From Malachius bipustulatus (Eukaryota > Arthropoda > Insecta > Coleoptera > Melyridae), in NCBI GenBank assembly GCA_910589415.1, contig OU342634.1, positions 26,657,144-26,721,143 on the forward strand: DNA of 64,000 nucleotides, written 5' to 3'. A program made the translations under genes and the position numbers. The notes under the pieces were generated by a model, which ran no database searches, was not told the DNA's origin, and worked only from the letters and a program-made list of their open reading frames with translations. Position 1 is the stretch's first letter. Each line of letters begins with the position of its first letter. Positions 23,222 through 35,319 of this stretch are shown here, one piece after another.

Positions 23222-25011
23222 ATCTTTGAAATATCGCCTAGCTTTTATATTGGGTTTTTATGCCCAAACTGGGTTATTTCCTCAAATAACATTTGTGTAC
23301 GAATACATCTTGTGATCTTTGGCTTCGATATACTCCTTTATTACATTTACATCAATGCAGAAGACTCTATAGCCTCTGCATAACGATTTTTCGTCATTCT
23401 ATTCTTATTGTCTTATTTGATGTTTTTTTTTTTTTAATTTCTACGAGTACAATTAATTAAGCATATTTTAATAAATTTTAATAACCAAAGAACCAGGATA
23501 CAATTTTCGTACAATTTACCCGGCAAGCCCTTCTGACACGTCAATTTTCATCAAAATTTGTTTAAAAAAAAAATTTCTACTCTTAATAATTAATATGTTA
23601 AAACTTTAATTATGCTGCTAATACCAGCAAATTTAATAGTGTCATCGGGAAAGCAAAAAAATGACCGAGCACTCAATATTCTCTTTCGATGAATTTGTGG
23701 CATAAACATGTTTCAAAGGCATCTTCACTATCAATATCAATATCAAAAGCATCACAAGACCTTTTATTTATCAAATGTTTTGTCTGAAGTGTATTATAGT
23801 TTAAGAGAAATTATACGAAAACGTCGCCCACCTTCTACTTTGATGTCACTAAAGACTAAAGCTATAAAATGGCCTTAAATGAAGAGGGGGGGGGGGGGGT
23901 GATCTAATAAGGCACGTATGTTAATAGAGTGAGCGCACGAAGCTCTACTTAAATAGAGCGAGAAGACGATAAAGTCTCATTTACTAAGTTACTAAGTGTA
24001 TGAGAGAGGCGGATTCATGCAGACTATGCCCTCCTACTCTTACATTCGGCATTTGATGCTTTTAACGTGGTTTTTAACTGTTAACATGGTACATTTGAAT
24101 AAGTGGTACGAAAAACTACCAAGGGGAACTTAAGCAATAAGCACAAATATTGACGACAACATTTAATAGGAATTGATCTCCTAGGTTACGTGATGCTCAA
24201 TATTATCGTATTTTAATCTACTTAGGTAGATTGTTGAAATCACCGTCATTTATCCAAACACCACTTTATCATCCTGAACGTAAACTACCTACATGTTAAT
24301 CATTAGGTTGCGTGTAATAGGGTCCATTTCGACATTATATTCCCTATGAAAGCTTGGAATGATTAAAGAGTTATGTATATGATTAAAAAGAGCTTATACA
24401 TTCAAAAACTGTCCCCAAGTGTCCAAAATATAATTTAATTTACGGAGAAATAATTTCCACACGATTTATTGGAAGGGTGAGGAAATCAGGAACTTGATTT
24501 AAGTCCTTCGAGTTTTTCGGTTTTCCTGCTTGATGAATTAATTTTTTCACACACGTTATCACATGCAATAGAATAATTATTATTGAGTCACAAGGATAAT
24601 TTTCATGCTAGACAGTCCGTGAATGCGTTTAATATTCTGTTAATGAGTTACAATGATTTTTCATCCACCCTGTGAGGGTTGGTTTTCTCTTTTCTTTATC
24701 GCGTGATTGTATTTTATTTCTGGAACGTATAAAATACATATCACATCAATTTTTTTTATTTAAATACCTGGGGAATCCCCCAATTTATTATCCTATATAT
24801 TTTAGATTTTTTAAAATATTTCAATATATACGTTCATGCATGGGTCAATAATTTCAATTATTTACTCCCAAAGTGCGAGCAATAGGAATTTTTTGTATTT
24901 TTTTATTGATAGGGGCACATTATAGTACTGAAGCTGATATTGTCTTCCGTAATTTTTTCCCCTAATTTACAGTTCAAACTGTAAATTTACAGCTTGTAAT
25001 GTAGTCTAGTA
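23222..25011. other. Unassigned; contains a 14-nt poly(G)
   Basis: Nothing gene-like. A run of 14 G lies at 23886-23899. Tandem ATAGAGYGAGC-type copies occur at about 23925-23965. The region ends with the palindromic TTTACAGTTCAAACTGTAAA motif at 24966-24985. Confidence 0.4.
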
Positions 25012-26262
25012 ATGCAGGATGCCCCAACGAAAATTTGCAACCCTTAAAATCTCCGCTGTCATCCAAGTTTAGGAAAAGAAAAAATAAAAACAGCACCAAA
25101 ATGTGTCACTCGACCTTTTGCTATTTAAATTTTTGAAGGGCCCCTAAACATAATTTTGAAACTACAATAAAATTTGGTCCTCTTTAAGGGTAAAAATGAG
25201 TAAAAAAAACTTTTTCCAGATTTTTTCCAAGCTTATATAAAATTTGAGAGATAAAGCGTTAAAATTTCACTTGAGACAACTGAATAATATTTTTCCAAAG
25301 GAGAGATAGTTAACCCGGCAACGACCTGACCGGAAATTTACAGTTTAAACTGTTGTACGCTCTGAACTGTTTTTAGTGACATGTCCTGGCCTGGTCTGAC
25401 CAGAATCACACCACGTGTCCGGACAGATCGTTACCAAGTTTGAACTCTGTAATTGTTCTTTTCAAAGTGTAAATGCAGTTTGAACTGAAAATTTGCAGTT
25501 GAATATATAATTAAACCTGTCATGTCATTGCCAGGTTATAGTAGGATTAACTTTAAAAAGTCAGATGTGACGTCGCATTAACCGTCCGAATTAATATTTT
25601 TAATTTCACCAGAAAATGTCATACAGTTAATTGTCAAGTTGTGAACGAGCGTAAATTATTGAAGGAATCATTCAAACAATGAATGAATGACGCTTACGTC
25701 AGTTTGAGAGCCACTGACAACTACAGAAAATTTATTCACGTAATGACACTCTATCCTCTCTGTTGTGCATTTAATTCTCATTCAAAACCAATGTTGACGT
25801 ATACTTATTTATGCGGGATAGAGTGTTTAGACAAACTGGCGGTTACTATAAAAACCACGTACATGAAACAAAATAAATCGAACTATCAAATGGATGTGTA
25901 TTCTTAATCGATACGTATGACTTTTTAGACTTTATTGGACTATAGTCTTTTATTTTTTAAACAAATATTATACCTAAGATGTCCCAATTAAAAGTTACAG
26001 CCACTAAAAGCTCGGATTTTGTTCAACTTTGGAAAAAACGCTGAAACAGTTCAATTTTAACATGAGGGAGACCCAAATTTTATTGAACTTTCAAAATTAT
26101 GTTTGCATCCCCGTAACACCAGCCACTCTTTCAAAAAATTTAAATATAACAAGTATGGTCGAGTGATACTTCATTTTGATGCTGTTTTTATTGTTGATTT
26201 TTCCAAACTTGGAAGAAATCGGAGATTTTAGGGGGTGCATTTTTGTTGGGACATACTGTATT
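25012..26262. mobile_element. Composite palindromic element N (two inverted ~270-290 bp units)
   Basis: The unit at 25012-25283 (GCAGGATGCCCCAACG...) and the unit at about 25973-26262 (...GTTGGGACATACTGTA) are inverted copies. Each unit is itself a near-palindrome with its own long terminal inverted repeats: GATGCCCCAAC / GAGACAAC for the left unit and GATGTCCCAATT / TTGGGACATACTGTA for the right. The 690-bp interior is not palindromic and holds a 74-codon ORF (25683-25907) of unknown nature. It could be two separate MITEs in inverted orientation or a composite element. Confidence 0.65.
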
Positions 26263-26302
26263 ATTATCCTATATTATATTATATTATTATATATTATAAT
26301 AT

Positions 26303-26884
26303 ACAGGGTGTACCAGCTCGATTTAGACAACGGTAAGGGCCGTGTAGGTCTCGTCAAGACGAAACGTTTTTTTATTTGAAGTTTTTGGATTTGGACCTTC
26401 GTTGCGGAAATACGGCCGACTTCGGTTTTTAGTTTTTTGGCTCCAGTTTCGGCATTTTTAGGTTCTCGCCCAAACTGAAACTAGTTTTGGAAACTCCTTA
26501 GCTTCAGTTACAACTTTCATATTGAAGTCAAGGTTCTATCTCTGTTGGATTCAAAATCCTAATTTTTTAATTTAATTTAATTTGAATTGATTCAAAGACT
26601 TAAAATTTAAAGTCTTTGGCATGTCGCCATTTTGAATCCAACAGAGATAGAACCTTGACTTCAATATGAAAGTTGTAACTGAAGCTAAGGAGTTTCCAAA
26701 ACTAGTTTCAGTTTGGGCGAGAACCTAAAAATGCCAAAACTGGAGCCAAAAAACTAAAAACCGAAGTCGGCCATATTTCCGCAACGAAGGTCCAAATCCA
26801 AAAACTTCAAATAAAAAAACGTTTCGTCTTGACGAGACCTACTCGGCCCTTACCGTTGTCTAAATCGAGCTGGTACACCCCTGT
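26303..26884. mobile_element. Foldback element D, ACAGGGTGTACCAG termini
   Basis: ACAGGGTGTACCAGCTCGAT pairs with ATCGAGCTGGTACACCCCTGT. The arms match over about 255 bp each and the loop is only about 70 bp. It sits 40 bp right of element N, in an AT-only stretch (TATTATATTATATTATT), so both inserted into or created a TA-rich target. The right terminus has one extra C. No coding potential. Confidence 0.9.
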
Positions 26885-29800
26885 ATGTAGTTAAATTTAC
26901 AGTTTGAACTATACATTTTCAGTTTGAACTGTAAATTATAAAAAAACATATTGACGGAAAACAATGGCAACCTTCCATAGCATACCAACAAGTAGAATAA
27001 TTATCGAAAAATTTATCCACATTTTAATATTCGTTGCTCATCGTGAATACAAATAATGCACCATCATACCTAAGCAAGATTAACCTTTACAATAAATAAT
27101 TAAATGAATCTTCTTGAAGATTCCTCTCGGAAACTTTTAACATATTTCTGGGGAAATTATAATTTTATTATTTATAAATCAGCTTCCTCTGAGCGAGTAC
27201 CCCGGAGAATCGAATAATGAATGATATAATAGCAAGAATCACACCGAAATTGAAATTGCTGGCCGAAGTTTGGCCTTATTTGAATTTATTCCAGGATTCC
27301 GGAGGCGTTTCAGGTTGTCCCGCAGGATTTCCTAGGAGCAGCAGGACGTGCTGGGATTTCCCTTTTATGATTTTATATTTCAAGTCCTCCCGTTTCAGAC
27401 TGGGATATTGCTCGAAACCAGATTTGCTTGGTAGAGCTAGATGGGCTGACGATCTACTTTTATTTGCTTTAAAGAATTACACTTTCACCACTAGAGACCA
27501 AGACCATAGATTTGTTCTACTATTCTTATTGGTCTTTTTGATTTGGAACTTCTATAGCTCATCCGGAAATTAAAGCCCAAACTGCTATGTCAAAATTAGG
27601 TTGGTCACATTTTTCGTAACTGCGTATTTTTGAAAAAAGTTCACATATCGAATAATCTATAATAATCGAATCAGCTCATTGAATAATAATATTTTTTTTC
27701 AACTAGAGTGTAATTTAAAGTTTCATAATAATTTCAACAAAATGAAATTACCACGTTAACGTATAATAATTATGCTAAATAAAAAACCGTCAACAATAAA
27801 GCTCTTATTTAGCAGATTTCCCTAAGCAAATGAGAAAACTGACTATCCTAATTCGTTATACCTATTCAACACCGTACCTAGATACCTATTATACCTAGCT
27901 AGATGCTGGATCTTATAGAATAAATTTACATTTAGATGATGGAGTAATTTAAAATAATAATTAAGCTTGTTAGCTAAGATATTTGATATTAATTACATTG
28001 TAGACAGAACTACTACATACACAAGGCTATGTAAGTAATTGCTTTTGGACACATACACCCAAAGCTCGTATTCTATGTATAGGGTTGATAATCTGGAAAT
28101 GCGATTAAAGCATCTTGTAATATCACTGAATCTGATGTAGGAAACATTTTCATTAAGGGATGTTTACCTTTCTGTTCAAAATTATTATCTACTACCGTGC
28201 GAGTACTGGGTCTCTAACATAGACAAATACTTAATTCCCCTGTACGATTACGTCGAATACTGAACGATTTTACATAGGGAAATTGTTAGGATCTATTTCA
28301 ATGAGTTACCTGAGATACCTACTTCATTGTTGATATTGTTGCGAACGATTCAATTGAAACAATTTACCATGGAAACTATCCCATGGTAACAATTTACCAT
28401 AGAATCTATCAATTTCAATTCGCTCATGTATAGAGTCTAAGTACTCTCGCACGCTATATGAACTAAGTATACTAGTTCGAGTAGAATTATCACATACGAT
28501 CCATCATTAAGGCATGGTTTGAAATTAAGAAGAGAAAAAATACACAACGTGGGACAGCCTATGTTGATTTAAGAATTTTTTTCTGATTTTTCTGATCTTC
28601 CGATTTGGATCGGTTGCGAATGAATGTATCAACTCCCCGGACTGGCATAAAAGAGCAGCAGCCCTTCTTTTTGCATACTCAGTGACTTTAAATGTGTAAA
28701 GTTTACTTAATAATAGGTAATATTGTTTGTACTTAATTATGGGAAGATTAAAGAATTGAAAAGGAGTAGTCGATGGTTTGAGAATTTTCTAAATAACATT
28801 TTCGTTTAATGGAGGTTTGAGTAAATATCAAATTTATTGTAAGATTTTTTTAAAGGTGTTCTTTAGAACTTCGTTTTTGGGTTTTTCATTTCGCTGCTTA
28901 TTGGGTAATAGCCTTCTCCAAGTGTTAGAACCGAAGTGGTGGCCGTCATGTGAGATATGAAGAGCTATGAAGGTTTTGGAACGATCATTTCTAGAAAGAG
29001 ATGCTGAAATAATGAAAATAAATTGTTTTGTGAGTACAGTAAATGCATTGAGGGTTACGAATCATTCATTTTGAATTAAGTTTTCGGATAATTACATTCA
29101 CGTGTTTAATTTTAATTACGCAGTTGCTGTTGGTTATTTTTCAATTTTAGTCTTTACAAATAATTCTTTCATGTGATCCCTGTAATTTAAAAAACTACAC
29201 AACCTAGACATTATTTTTGAAAAGTGCATTTTTCTCTTTTTATTATAAATATGCGCAAGTAGAGTATTCATTTCGACTTCTCGTTTTCGTTCGGTTGCGT
29301 ATCAATTTTGTCAATCCTCCGGACTGGAACGAAAGAATCACACACATTTTTTTTCACACCCAGGAAAAAAAGAGTGCCATAAGCGTCAATATGAAAACAT
29401 TCCTAACACTGATTTTAGGACAAGAAATAATCTCAATTTTGTAGTTTTTTTTTAGATTTGTGCATGTGACGTAACGATAATATGAAATTTTCTTTTGAAG
29501 TTTTTGTAATCTGTAGGGTATACGTTAAATAAATATTGTCAAGCTATAGGATGATACTAGTATGTGCTATTAGGTTACAAAAATTTACGTTTTATGATAC
29601 CATCAAAACGGAAAGCCGCGATAAAAGCAATAAAATGAAGTTTATGAAGTTGTAGTAAAATTGAGTTGTAATTTTCTAAATAATTCCCTCCGAATCTCTC
29701 TCTCTCTCTCTTTCATTCCCGAAGCGGGATTGCTCCTCTGTTTCTATAAAACGGGTACGAAAATAATAATTATTCATCTTCTTAAAAAAATGCTTAGTCA

Positions 29801-30660
29801 TTAGAATCCAGCTCATTTCATGATAATTCTTATGTTACATGTAAGATTCTTAAATTTTCATTAGCAATTTGTTATATAAACGGATATTCGAGAGATTGCG
29901 CGAAGTTTGAGAGAAGGAAGTCGAGAAAATTAATTTGAATTTCTGCCAAGTACTACTCAACTTTTAAAAGTTGAAGCAGCGTGAATAGGCAATTAAAAAT
30001 CTCCAAGTTTTGCGTGAATAACGACGAATAAAAAATAAATATTCGAGCTTTCAAATTAAAATGATTCAAAAGTTAATGTTTTGTGAAATTTATGGCGAAA
30101 GTGTAATTAAGACTGCAGCTGAAAAAAGCTCTAAAAGTAATGTTCAATTAATTATTTATTGCGAGAAAAAATTAAATATTGAGATTATGAAATGTTGATT
30201 CATTTGAAATGATTTGTCTAATAGAAAAATTTTTGCAAAAACATTTTTTCGCAGAGTGCTCACTGTTTTTATGGACATTGGGAGAAATGAACAAAATCAA
30301 ACTTCTAATTAGATTACTGCGCGATCTATGGTTAATCGCAAAGATGTTTCCGATAAATCTTAAGGTTTCTCCATGTATGACGTAGGAGCGGCTATGAAGT
30401 AAATGCGGCCGAAAAAGTTTTATTTATGAAGCGGATCCATAAGACCAATAATTATTTTGTGGGAGTCATCATCTAAAACATTCATTTTATTTTAGGCGAC
30501 AGTCGCAACTTTTTTCTTGAAGCGATGTAGAAATATGGTGTCTTACTTAATGACGTCATGAGGTGATAAAAGAAGTGTGTTCCTCGTCAGAAATTTAAAA
30601 TTGTAATTCCGAGTTGTAAGTCGGAATTCTGAGTTTAAACTAAAAATTTACAAAAATAAA
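26885..30660. other. Largely unassigned; (TC)n at 29695-29712 and a diverged direct repeat
   Basis: A plus-strand ORF at 27217-27573 (118 aa, starting MNDIIARITPKLKLL) is somewhat GC-richer than its surroundings but carries no recognised motif. The block GGTTGCG..ATCAA..TC..CCGGACTGG occurs at 28610-28660 and again at 29291-29337 in direct orientation. A (TC)9 microsatellite lies at 29695-29712. No convincing gene. Confidence 0.4.
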
Positions 30661-31827
30661 ACAGATAACTGTTTTATTATGAAACTTGGAAACTTTAATG
30701 GGCCAGATCTTTTGAACGAATTGATCGAATTTAACGAAATTTGGTATATATACTCTACTAATGACACTTAATACCTCGCATTTTTCGCCGATTCGAAAAC
30801 TGCAGGGCCGTACTAATTTTTTTTTAATATCTTTCGGCTTTGTCGAAAAGTTCACCCTGTATGCATTTTATTCAAAGTTTGGTGCCATTTTCTAAAACTA
30901 CGTGAAAAATGCTACAATTATGGTAGAAAAATACTTGGCATCATTAAACTGAATCGAGATGAAAATTCAGTTTTTTAGTTTTTTATTCGGAATTTCAATT
31001 CATGTGTTGTTCATAATTGAAGAAAAATCAAATGTGGTTTTTTAAAACTGGCGTATTTTGTAGTTATTTCAAATAAATTTACTTTATCTACAGATTTAGC
31101 CAAGATTGGGGACCGTTCTACAGATTGTTTCGAGCTAAAAAAAATTTTAAATGGTTTTTAGATTAATTTCAAGGTCAAGGAAATGTGTTGAGTTTGATGG
31201 TGGTCTCCTTGACCATTACCAGCACTGAATTGTAGTTTTTCTTTCCAACATTTGTGTTGATATTTTTCTTCCTGTTTCGTTTATTTGTCTATGTGGTAGT
31301 GTGTTAAATTGTGTTAAATTGTGTTATTTATTTTACTGTTAAAACTTATTTTTAGCTCGAAACAATCTGTAGAAGGGTCCCCAATCTTGGCTAAATCTGT
31401 AGATAAAGTAAATTTATTTGAAATAACTACAAAATACGCAAGTTTTAAAAAACCACATTTCATTTTTCTTTAATAATTATTAACAACACATGAATTGAAA
31501 TCCCGAATAAAAAACTAAAAAACTGAATTTTCTTCTCGATTCAGTTTAATGATGCCAAGTATTTTTTTACCACAATTGTAGCATTTTTCACGTAGTTTTA
31601 GAAAATGGCACCAAACTTTGAATAAAATGCATACAGGGTGAACTTTTCGACAAAACCGAAAGATATCAATAAAATAGGTACGGCCCTGCAGTTTTCAAAT
31701 CGGCGAAAAATGCGAGGTATTAAGTGTCATTAGTAAAGCATATCTACCAAATTTCGTTAAATTCGATCAATTCGTTCAAAAGATATCGCTCATCAAAGAT
31801 TTCGGCAAATTGCACAAATCACCCTGT
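30661..31827. mobile_element. Composite palindromic element E with a ~195-bp unit in each arm
   Basis: The arms (30661 to about 31135; about 31365 to 31827) are inverted copies around a loop of about 230 bp. The right arm contains a discrete unit at 31633-31827 that starts ACAGGGTGAACTTTTCG and ends AAATCACCCTGT, 195 bp. The left arm carries its mirror, ending TTCACCCTGT at 30860, with a decayed outer end (ACAGATAACTG at 30661). Element-type ends therefore occur both outside and in the middle of the arms. The loop contains a triple GTGTTAAATT repeat (31300-31326). No coding sequence. Confidence 0.75.
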
Positions 31828-32593
31828 ACACTCGAAACGAAGGGCCTCAGGAAAATTTCAAAACCAGATCCTGAATCGCCTTGAAAAACTACACCTACCC
31901 TTAAGCTATGGCAGTCAGATCGTGGGACACCCTGTATATTTGAGCCTTAATTTCTAACACTGGCTCATACTTATTTGTTGGCAACGAATTTTCAATTATC
32001 ACCGGCACCGCTACACTATGTATGTATTCGTAACGGCTTGCGAAGAAGGTAGGGCAGGTACGTAAATTATGTCGAGGGAATCTAAAGAACGTTAACTAAA
32101 AGCATAAAACTAAAATTTATTGGTATTTTTAATTTATAGGCCACTGTTGTTCTATGAAAGTAAAATTTTTATCCAGCTAATCACATACCGTTAACAATCA
32201 GATGATATAAGTTGTTTTTATTGAAAAAATATTAAAGATTGATGTGCTGAAGACTGAATAATAATGTTGTTTACTGAAACCCCTTCTATATCGGGGTTCA
32301 TCTTATAAGACATCAATCATTACGCGAATGAATTCTGAATAATTTTATGTCATCCCTTATTGATTACACCTTATGTATATTCAAGAACCTGAAAAGAATC
32401 TGATTCACATACACACACGGAATAATAATAATTGATTACCTGATCAAAAATACAGCAGCAACTGATTATTTATTATGCAACTCTTGTGGATTTGTGCACA
32501 AGTGTTTATGATTAATAATCTGATTATGATGAACGAATGCATAATAATATAAAAAATGCACACCGCTTCCTGTTGACACACAATATTTTTAAC
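31828..32593. other. Unassigned; one outward-facing CACCCTGTATA end at 31928-31938
   Basis: GGGACACCCTGTATAT at about 31924 is the right-hand terminus type of the ACAGGGTG elements, without a recognisable left partner except possibly the termini of element E. The remainder is AT-rich and unassigned; a minus-strand ORF (32444-32656) overlaps the start of element F and is not credible. Confidence 0.45.
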
Positions 32594-32661
32594 TAAATTA
32601 TTTGTCAATAGAAAGAAATAAAACAAACTTTGTAGGTCAAATGGGTATAATTTCAAATATC

Positions 32662-32703
32662 TTGTCTACCGGTTTCGGGCTTGGACACCCATCTTCAGGA
32701 CAA
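32662..32703 (-). ncRNA. Hammerhead-ribozyme-like motif, left arm of F
   Basis: Minus-strand RNA order: stem I UUGUC, core CUGAAGA, one extra U, stem II GGGU/GCCC with a 6-nt loop, GAA, stem III ACCGGU (2 bp, CG loop), cleavage site GUA, then GACAA closing stem I (5 Watson-Crick pairs). The core fits CUGANGA...GAA of type I hammerheads; the additional U between core and stem II and the very short stem III depart from the ideal, although short stem III is known in retroelement hammerheads. Activity is not shown. Confidence 0.5.
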
Positions 32704-33295
32704 TTGTCAGTTTTACAATAGTCGAAAATACGAGAACAGCACAATAGAACAATTAATATACGTATTCAACATGAACACGTGGGGGTAAAAATTTTAAAAA
32801 AACGTAAAATATTATAATATCACCAATATCACATAATTTGATATACTTTCCTAAGTGGAAAGTAGATGTGGGTTGAGTTGAAGACTCTGTAGGTTTATAC
32901 CTTACATATTAAAATTACACAATTTAAATAATTAACAAGTAAAACGGACAAATGTCGTGAGGCGACATTCTCCGGTGCGGGTTCAATTAAGACGAATTAT
33001 TGAAAATCTTAAATGAACCCGCACCGGAGAATGTCGCCTCACGACATTTGTCCGTTTTACTTGTTAATTATTTAAATTGTGTAATTTTAATATGTAAGGT
33101 ATAAACCTACAGAGTCTTCAACTCAACCCACATCTACTTTCCACTTAGGAAAGTATATCAAATTATGTGATATTGGTGATATTATAATATTTTACGTTTT
33201 TTTAAAATTTTTACCCCCACGTGTTCATGTTGAATACGTATATTAATTGTTCTATTGTGCTGTTCTCGTATTTTCGACTATTGTAAAACTGACAA

Positions 33296-33337
33296 TTGTC
33301 CTGAAGATGGGTGTCCAAGCCCGAAACCGGTAGACAA
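33296..33337 (+). ncRNA. Hammerhead-ribozyme-like motif, right arm of F
   Basis: Exact mirror of the motif in the left arm, now on the plus strand: UUGUC at 33296-33300, CUGAAGA at 33301-33307, GAAA at 33323-33326, cleavage predicted after A33332, GACAA at 33333-33337. Transcription of the full palindrome would give one motif in each direction. Confidence 0.5.
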
Positions 33338-33446
33338 GATATTTGAAATTATACCCATTTGACCTACAAAGTTTGTTTTATTTCTTTCTATTGATATCTT
33401 AGTTGGGTATACCATGGCCGACAACCAGTTTTATTAAATTATTTGT

Positions 33447-33776
33447 GCTAAAGCAATGACACAGGGAAATTTCCGACTAGACAGTTTTCGTAAGTTTCAG
33501 CCAAATTGGTCGCTATTTTGGAGCCCACTCAAATGAAGTTGAGACTTTTGACGGCGCAGTGTCCTGAAAATGCTCCTTCTAACTTAGCGTGGGCATCGTT
33601 AAAGCGAAATATCCTAAAAAAGACCACTAGCGATTTCATAGTTTTTCTTCTAATCTTGGTTGATCGTCCGTCGTTCTGGAGTCCACTGATTTTTTACAAC
33701 AATTTTACGTACAAAGTTGTTGTATAAATTATTGGCTATTTCTAAGACCGGCGACAGGGTCGCAGAATAACTATTC
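33447..33776. other. No recognised feature
   Basis: Short spacer between elements F and G. A 73-codon ORF (33506-33727) carries no recognised motif. Confidence 0.4.
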
Positions 33777-34391
33777 ATGTCCAGTCAAAGTAGGATTTAA
33801 TTATGCATTTCATGCGGAAAAGAAAATATTTTGTGTGAGGGTTGGGTAGTCCATGGAGAGTCTAAATCCAAAAATGCTACATCAATTGGATTGGACGAGT
33901 GAAAGGTTAAGTTCGCTGACTTCGGCGCACTACTGCGCAACAATAATGGGTCCGATTAATGAGATATTGCTATGTAAATGTCCGTAATTGTAAGCGCTAC
34001 AAGTTTTGTGGGAACAATTTTTGGATTGCGATTGAAAAAAAGGAGTTATTCCGAAAATACCAATTTTTCATCCCCCTTGTTCTTAATGAATCACCTGTAG
34101 GTCATTAAATATTGCAAATACAAAAAAATGTCACATATGCAAATTTGTGGAGAATGTTTTTCTGAATAAAGTAAGTAATGACACTTTTTTCGGTAAAATG
34201 TGAATTAACGTCGTAAAGTGCAAAAACTCCATCCACCCCTAAAACCAATATGGCGGCTAATTCACAAGGGGTAGGAGGTCGCATTTTTGGATTTAGACTC
34301 TCCATGGACTACCCAACTCACACACAAAATTTTTTTTTTCCACATGAAATGCATAATTCGATGCCTTTTTCGTCTAATTTGACTGGACTAT
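33777..34391. mobile_element. Palindromic element G (arms ~112 bp)
   Basis: TGTCCAGTCAAAGTAGGATT at the left and its approximate reverse complement (TTTGACTGGACTA) at the right enclose arms containing GGGTAGTCCATGGAGAGTC and its complement. The arms stop pairing at about 33890 and 34283. The interior (ACCAATATGGCGGC, GTAGGAGGTCGCATTTTTGG) and the right arm share sequence with the interior of element M (62.4-62.6 kb), so G and M are related members of one family. No coding region. Confidence 0.7.
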
Positions 34392-35319
34392 CATAATTTC
34401 CAGGTATGATAGGAGATATCAAAAAACTTCCTTTTTTGAACATTTTCCCTAAAATTTTTGGTTTTCGAGAAACAGGGTGTTAAAGTTTTAAAAAATATTT
34501 TTTTATTAACATTTTAAAGTTCATTTTGCAGATTATGCTAAAATTTGGTAGTGCTGTTCGTTTTGATAAGACGCAAGGCAAGAATTAACTCGATGATAAT
34601 GATGAGTTACAGCGGCGTCCCGGGGGGTAGTCTCATGAATGAAATTGACACATAAAATACGCCACTGACGTATATTAAAAACATATTTTCTTCTGCGGTT
34701 ATTTTCTGTATTTTGCTTCGTTTTCGAGATTAAAAATTGAAGCCGTCTCAATTCATGTCAACAAATTCATAAAATAAAATCATTTAAAATTAATATCATT
34801 TTTTAGACATAATATGTATTGAAACGGCTTTCATTTTTTTATTGAAAACAAAGAAAGATACGGAAAAATATAAAAGTACAAAAAACTTGTATTTTTAGGT
34901 GTTTAATCAAAAGAAATGTAAAATTCGTAAACAAGTCAGTGGCCTACATTTTTTTGTCAATATTATCCATGAGGCTGCCCCCCCCCTCCACTCGAGACGC
35001 CATTGGAACCCATAATTATCATAAAGCTAGTCTTTTCACAAGGAGTAAGGACTGCCAAGTTTCACCAACATCGGCGAATCTTTGAGATAATAAAAAACAG
35101 ATTTTTTAAACCTTCCATTTCTGTTCCTCGAACACCAGACCTTTTAGTTTTTTATCGTACAAAAAACCGTACAATAGTTCGCCATTACAGTGTCATGAAT
35201 GATTCGTTTTATGTCGTAACATTTCCGTTACACATTTTTGATTAGATTATTTTTAGACAAGAGATGAATGAAATATTGCAAAACAATATTCATTGATGTC
35301 GCGTTTTGAGTTAGGGGTT
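34392..35319. other. No recognised feature
   Basis: AT-rich. ACAGGGTGTTAAAG at about 34473 looks like a left terminus of the ACAGGGTG class, but no mate was found. ORFs at 34533-34751 (-) and 35003-35245 (+) are unrecognised. Confidence 0.4.

Larger units (their letters stand above)
24966..26942. repeat. Dispersed palindromic motif TTTACAGTTYRAACTGTAAA
   Basis: Full or half copies occur at 24966 (TTTACAGTTCAAACTGTAAA, a palindrome), about 25337 (TTTACAGTTTAAACTG), about 25474 (TGCAGTTTGAACTGAAAATT) and 26894-26936 (TTTACAGTTTGAAC and then CAGTTTGAACTGTAAATT). The copies lie between or just outside elements N and D. They may be internal or terminal pieces of one larger, older palindromic element. 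Confidence 0.5.
32606..33434. mobile_element. Near-perfect palindromic retroelement F with 12-bp target duplication
   Basis: The arms 32605-32992 and 33007-33394 are reverse complements about a centre at 32999.5; every position compared pairs without indels, and only the 14-28 bp at the centre is unpaired. After the right arm a unique tail of about 40 bp follows. TAAATTATTTGT then occurs at 33435-33446 and also at 32594-32605 just left of the element: an exact 12-bp direct repeat, i.e. a target-site duplication. Each arm carries a hammerhead-like motif (CTGAAGA...CGAAACCGGTA). There are no ACAGGGTG ends. The combination of inverted terminal units, hammerhead motifs and a long target duplication is what is known for Penelope-like elements; no RT is present, so this would be a non-autonomous copy. 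The arm identity implies recent origin or gene conversion. Confidence 0.75.

Noticed and set aside
23886..23899. G14 (and C14 at 46700-46714) as quadruplex regulators
   Set aside because: Single homopolymers in TE-rich DNA; more likely simple-sequence expansions, and their lengths are prone to sequencing error.
27217..27573. 118-codon ORF as a gene
   Set aside because: Hydrophobic low-information end, no motif recognised, no splice signals; kept only as a note in the interval.
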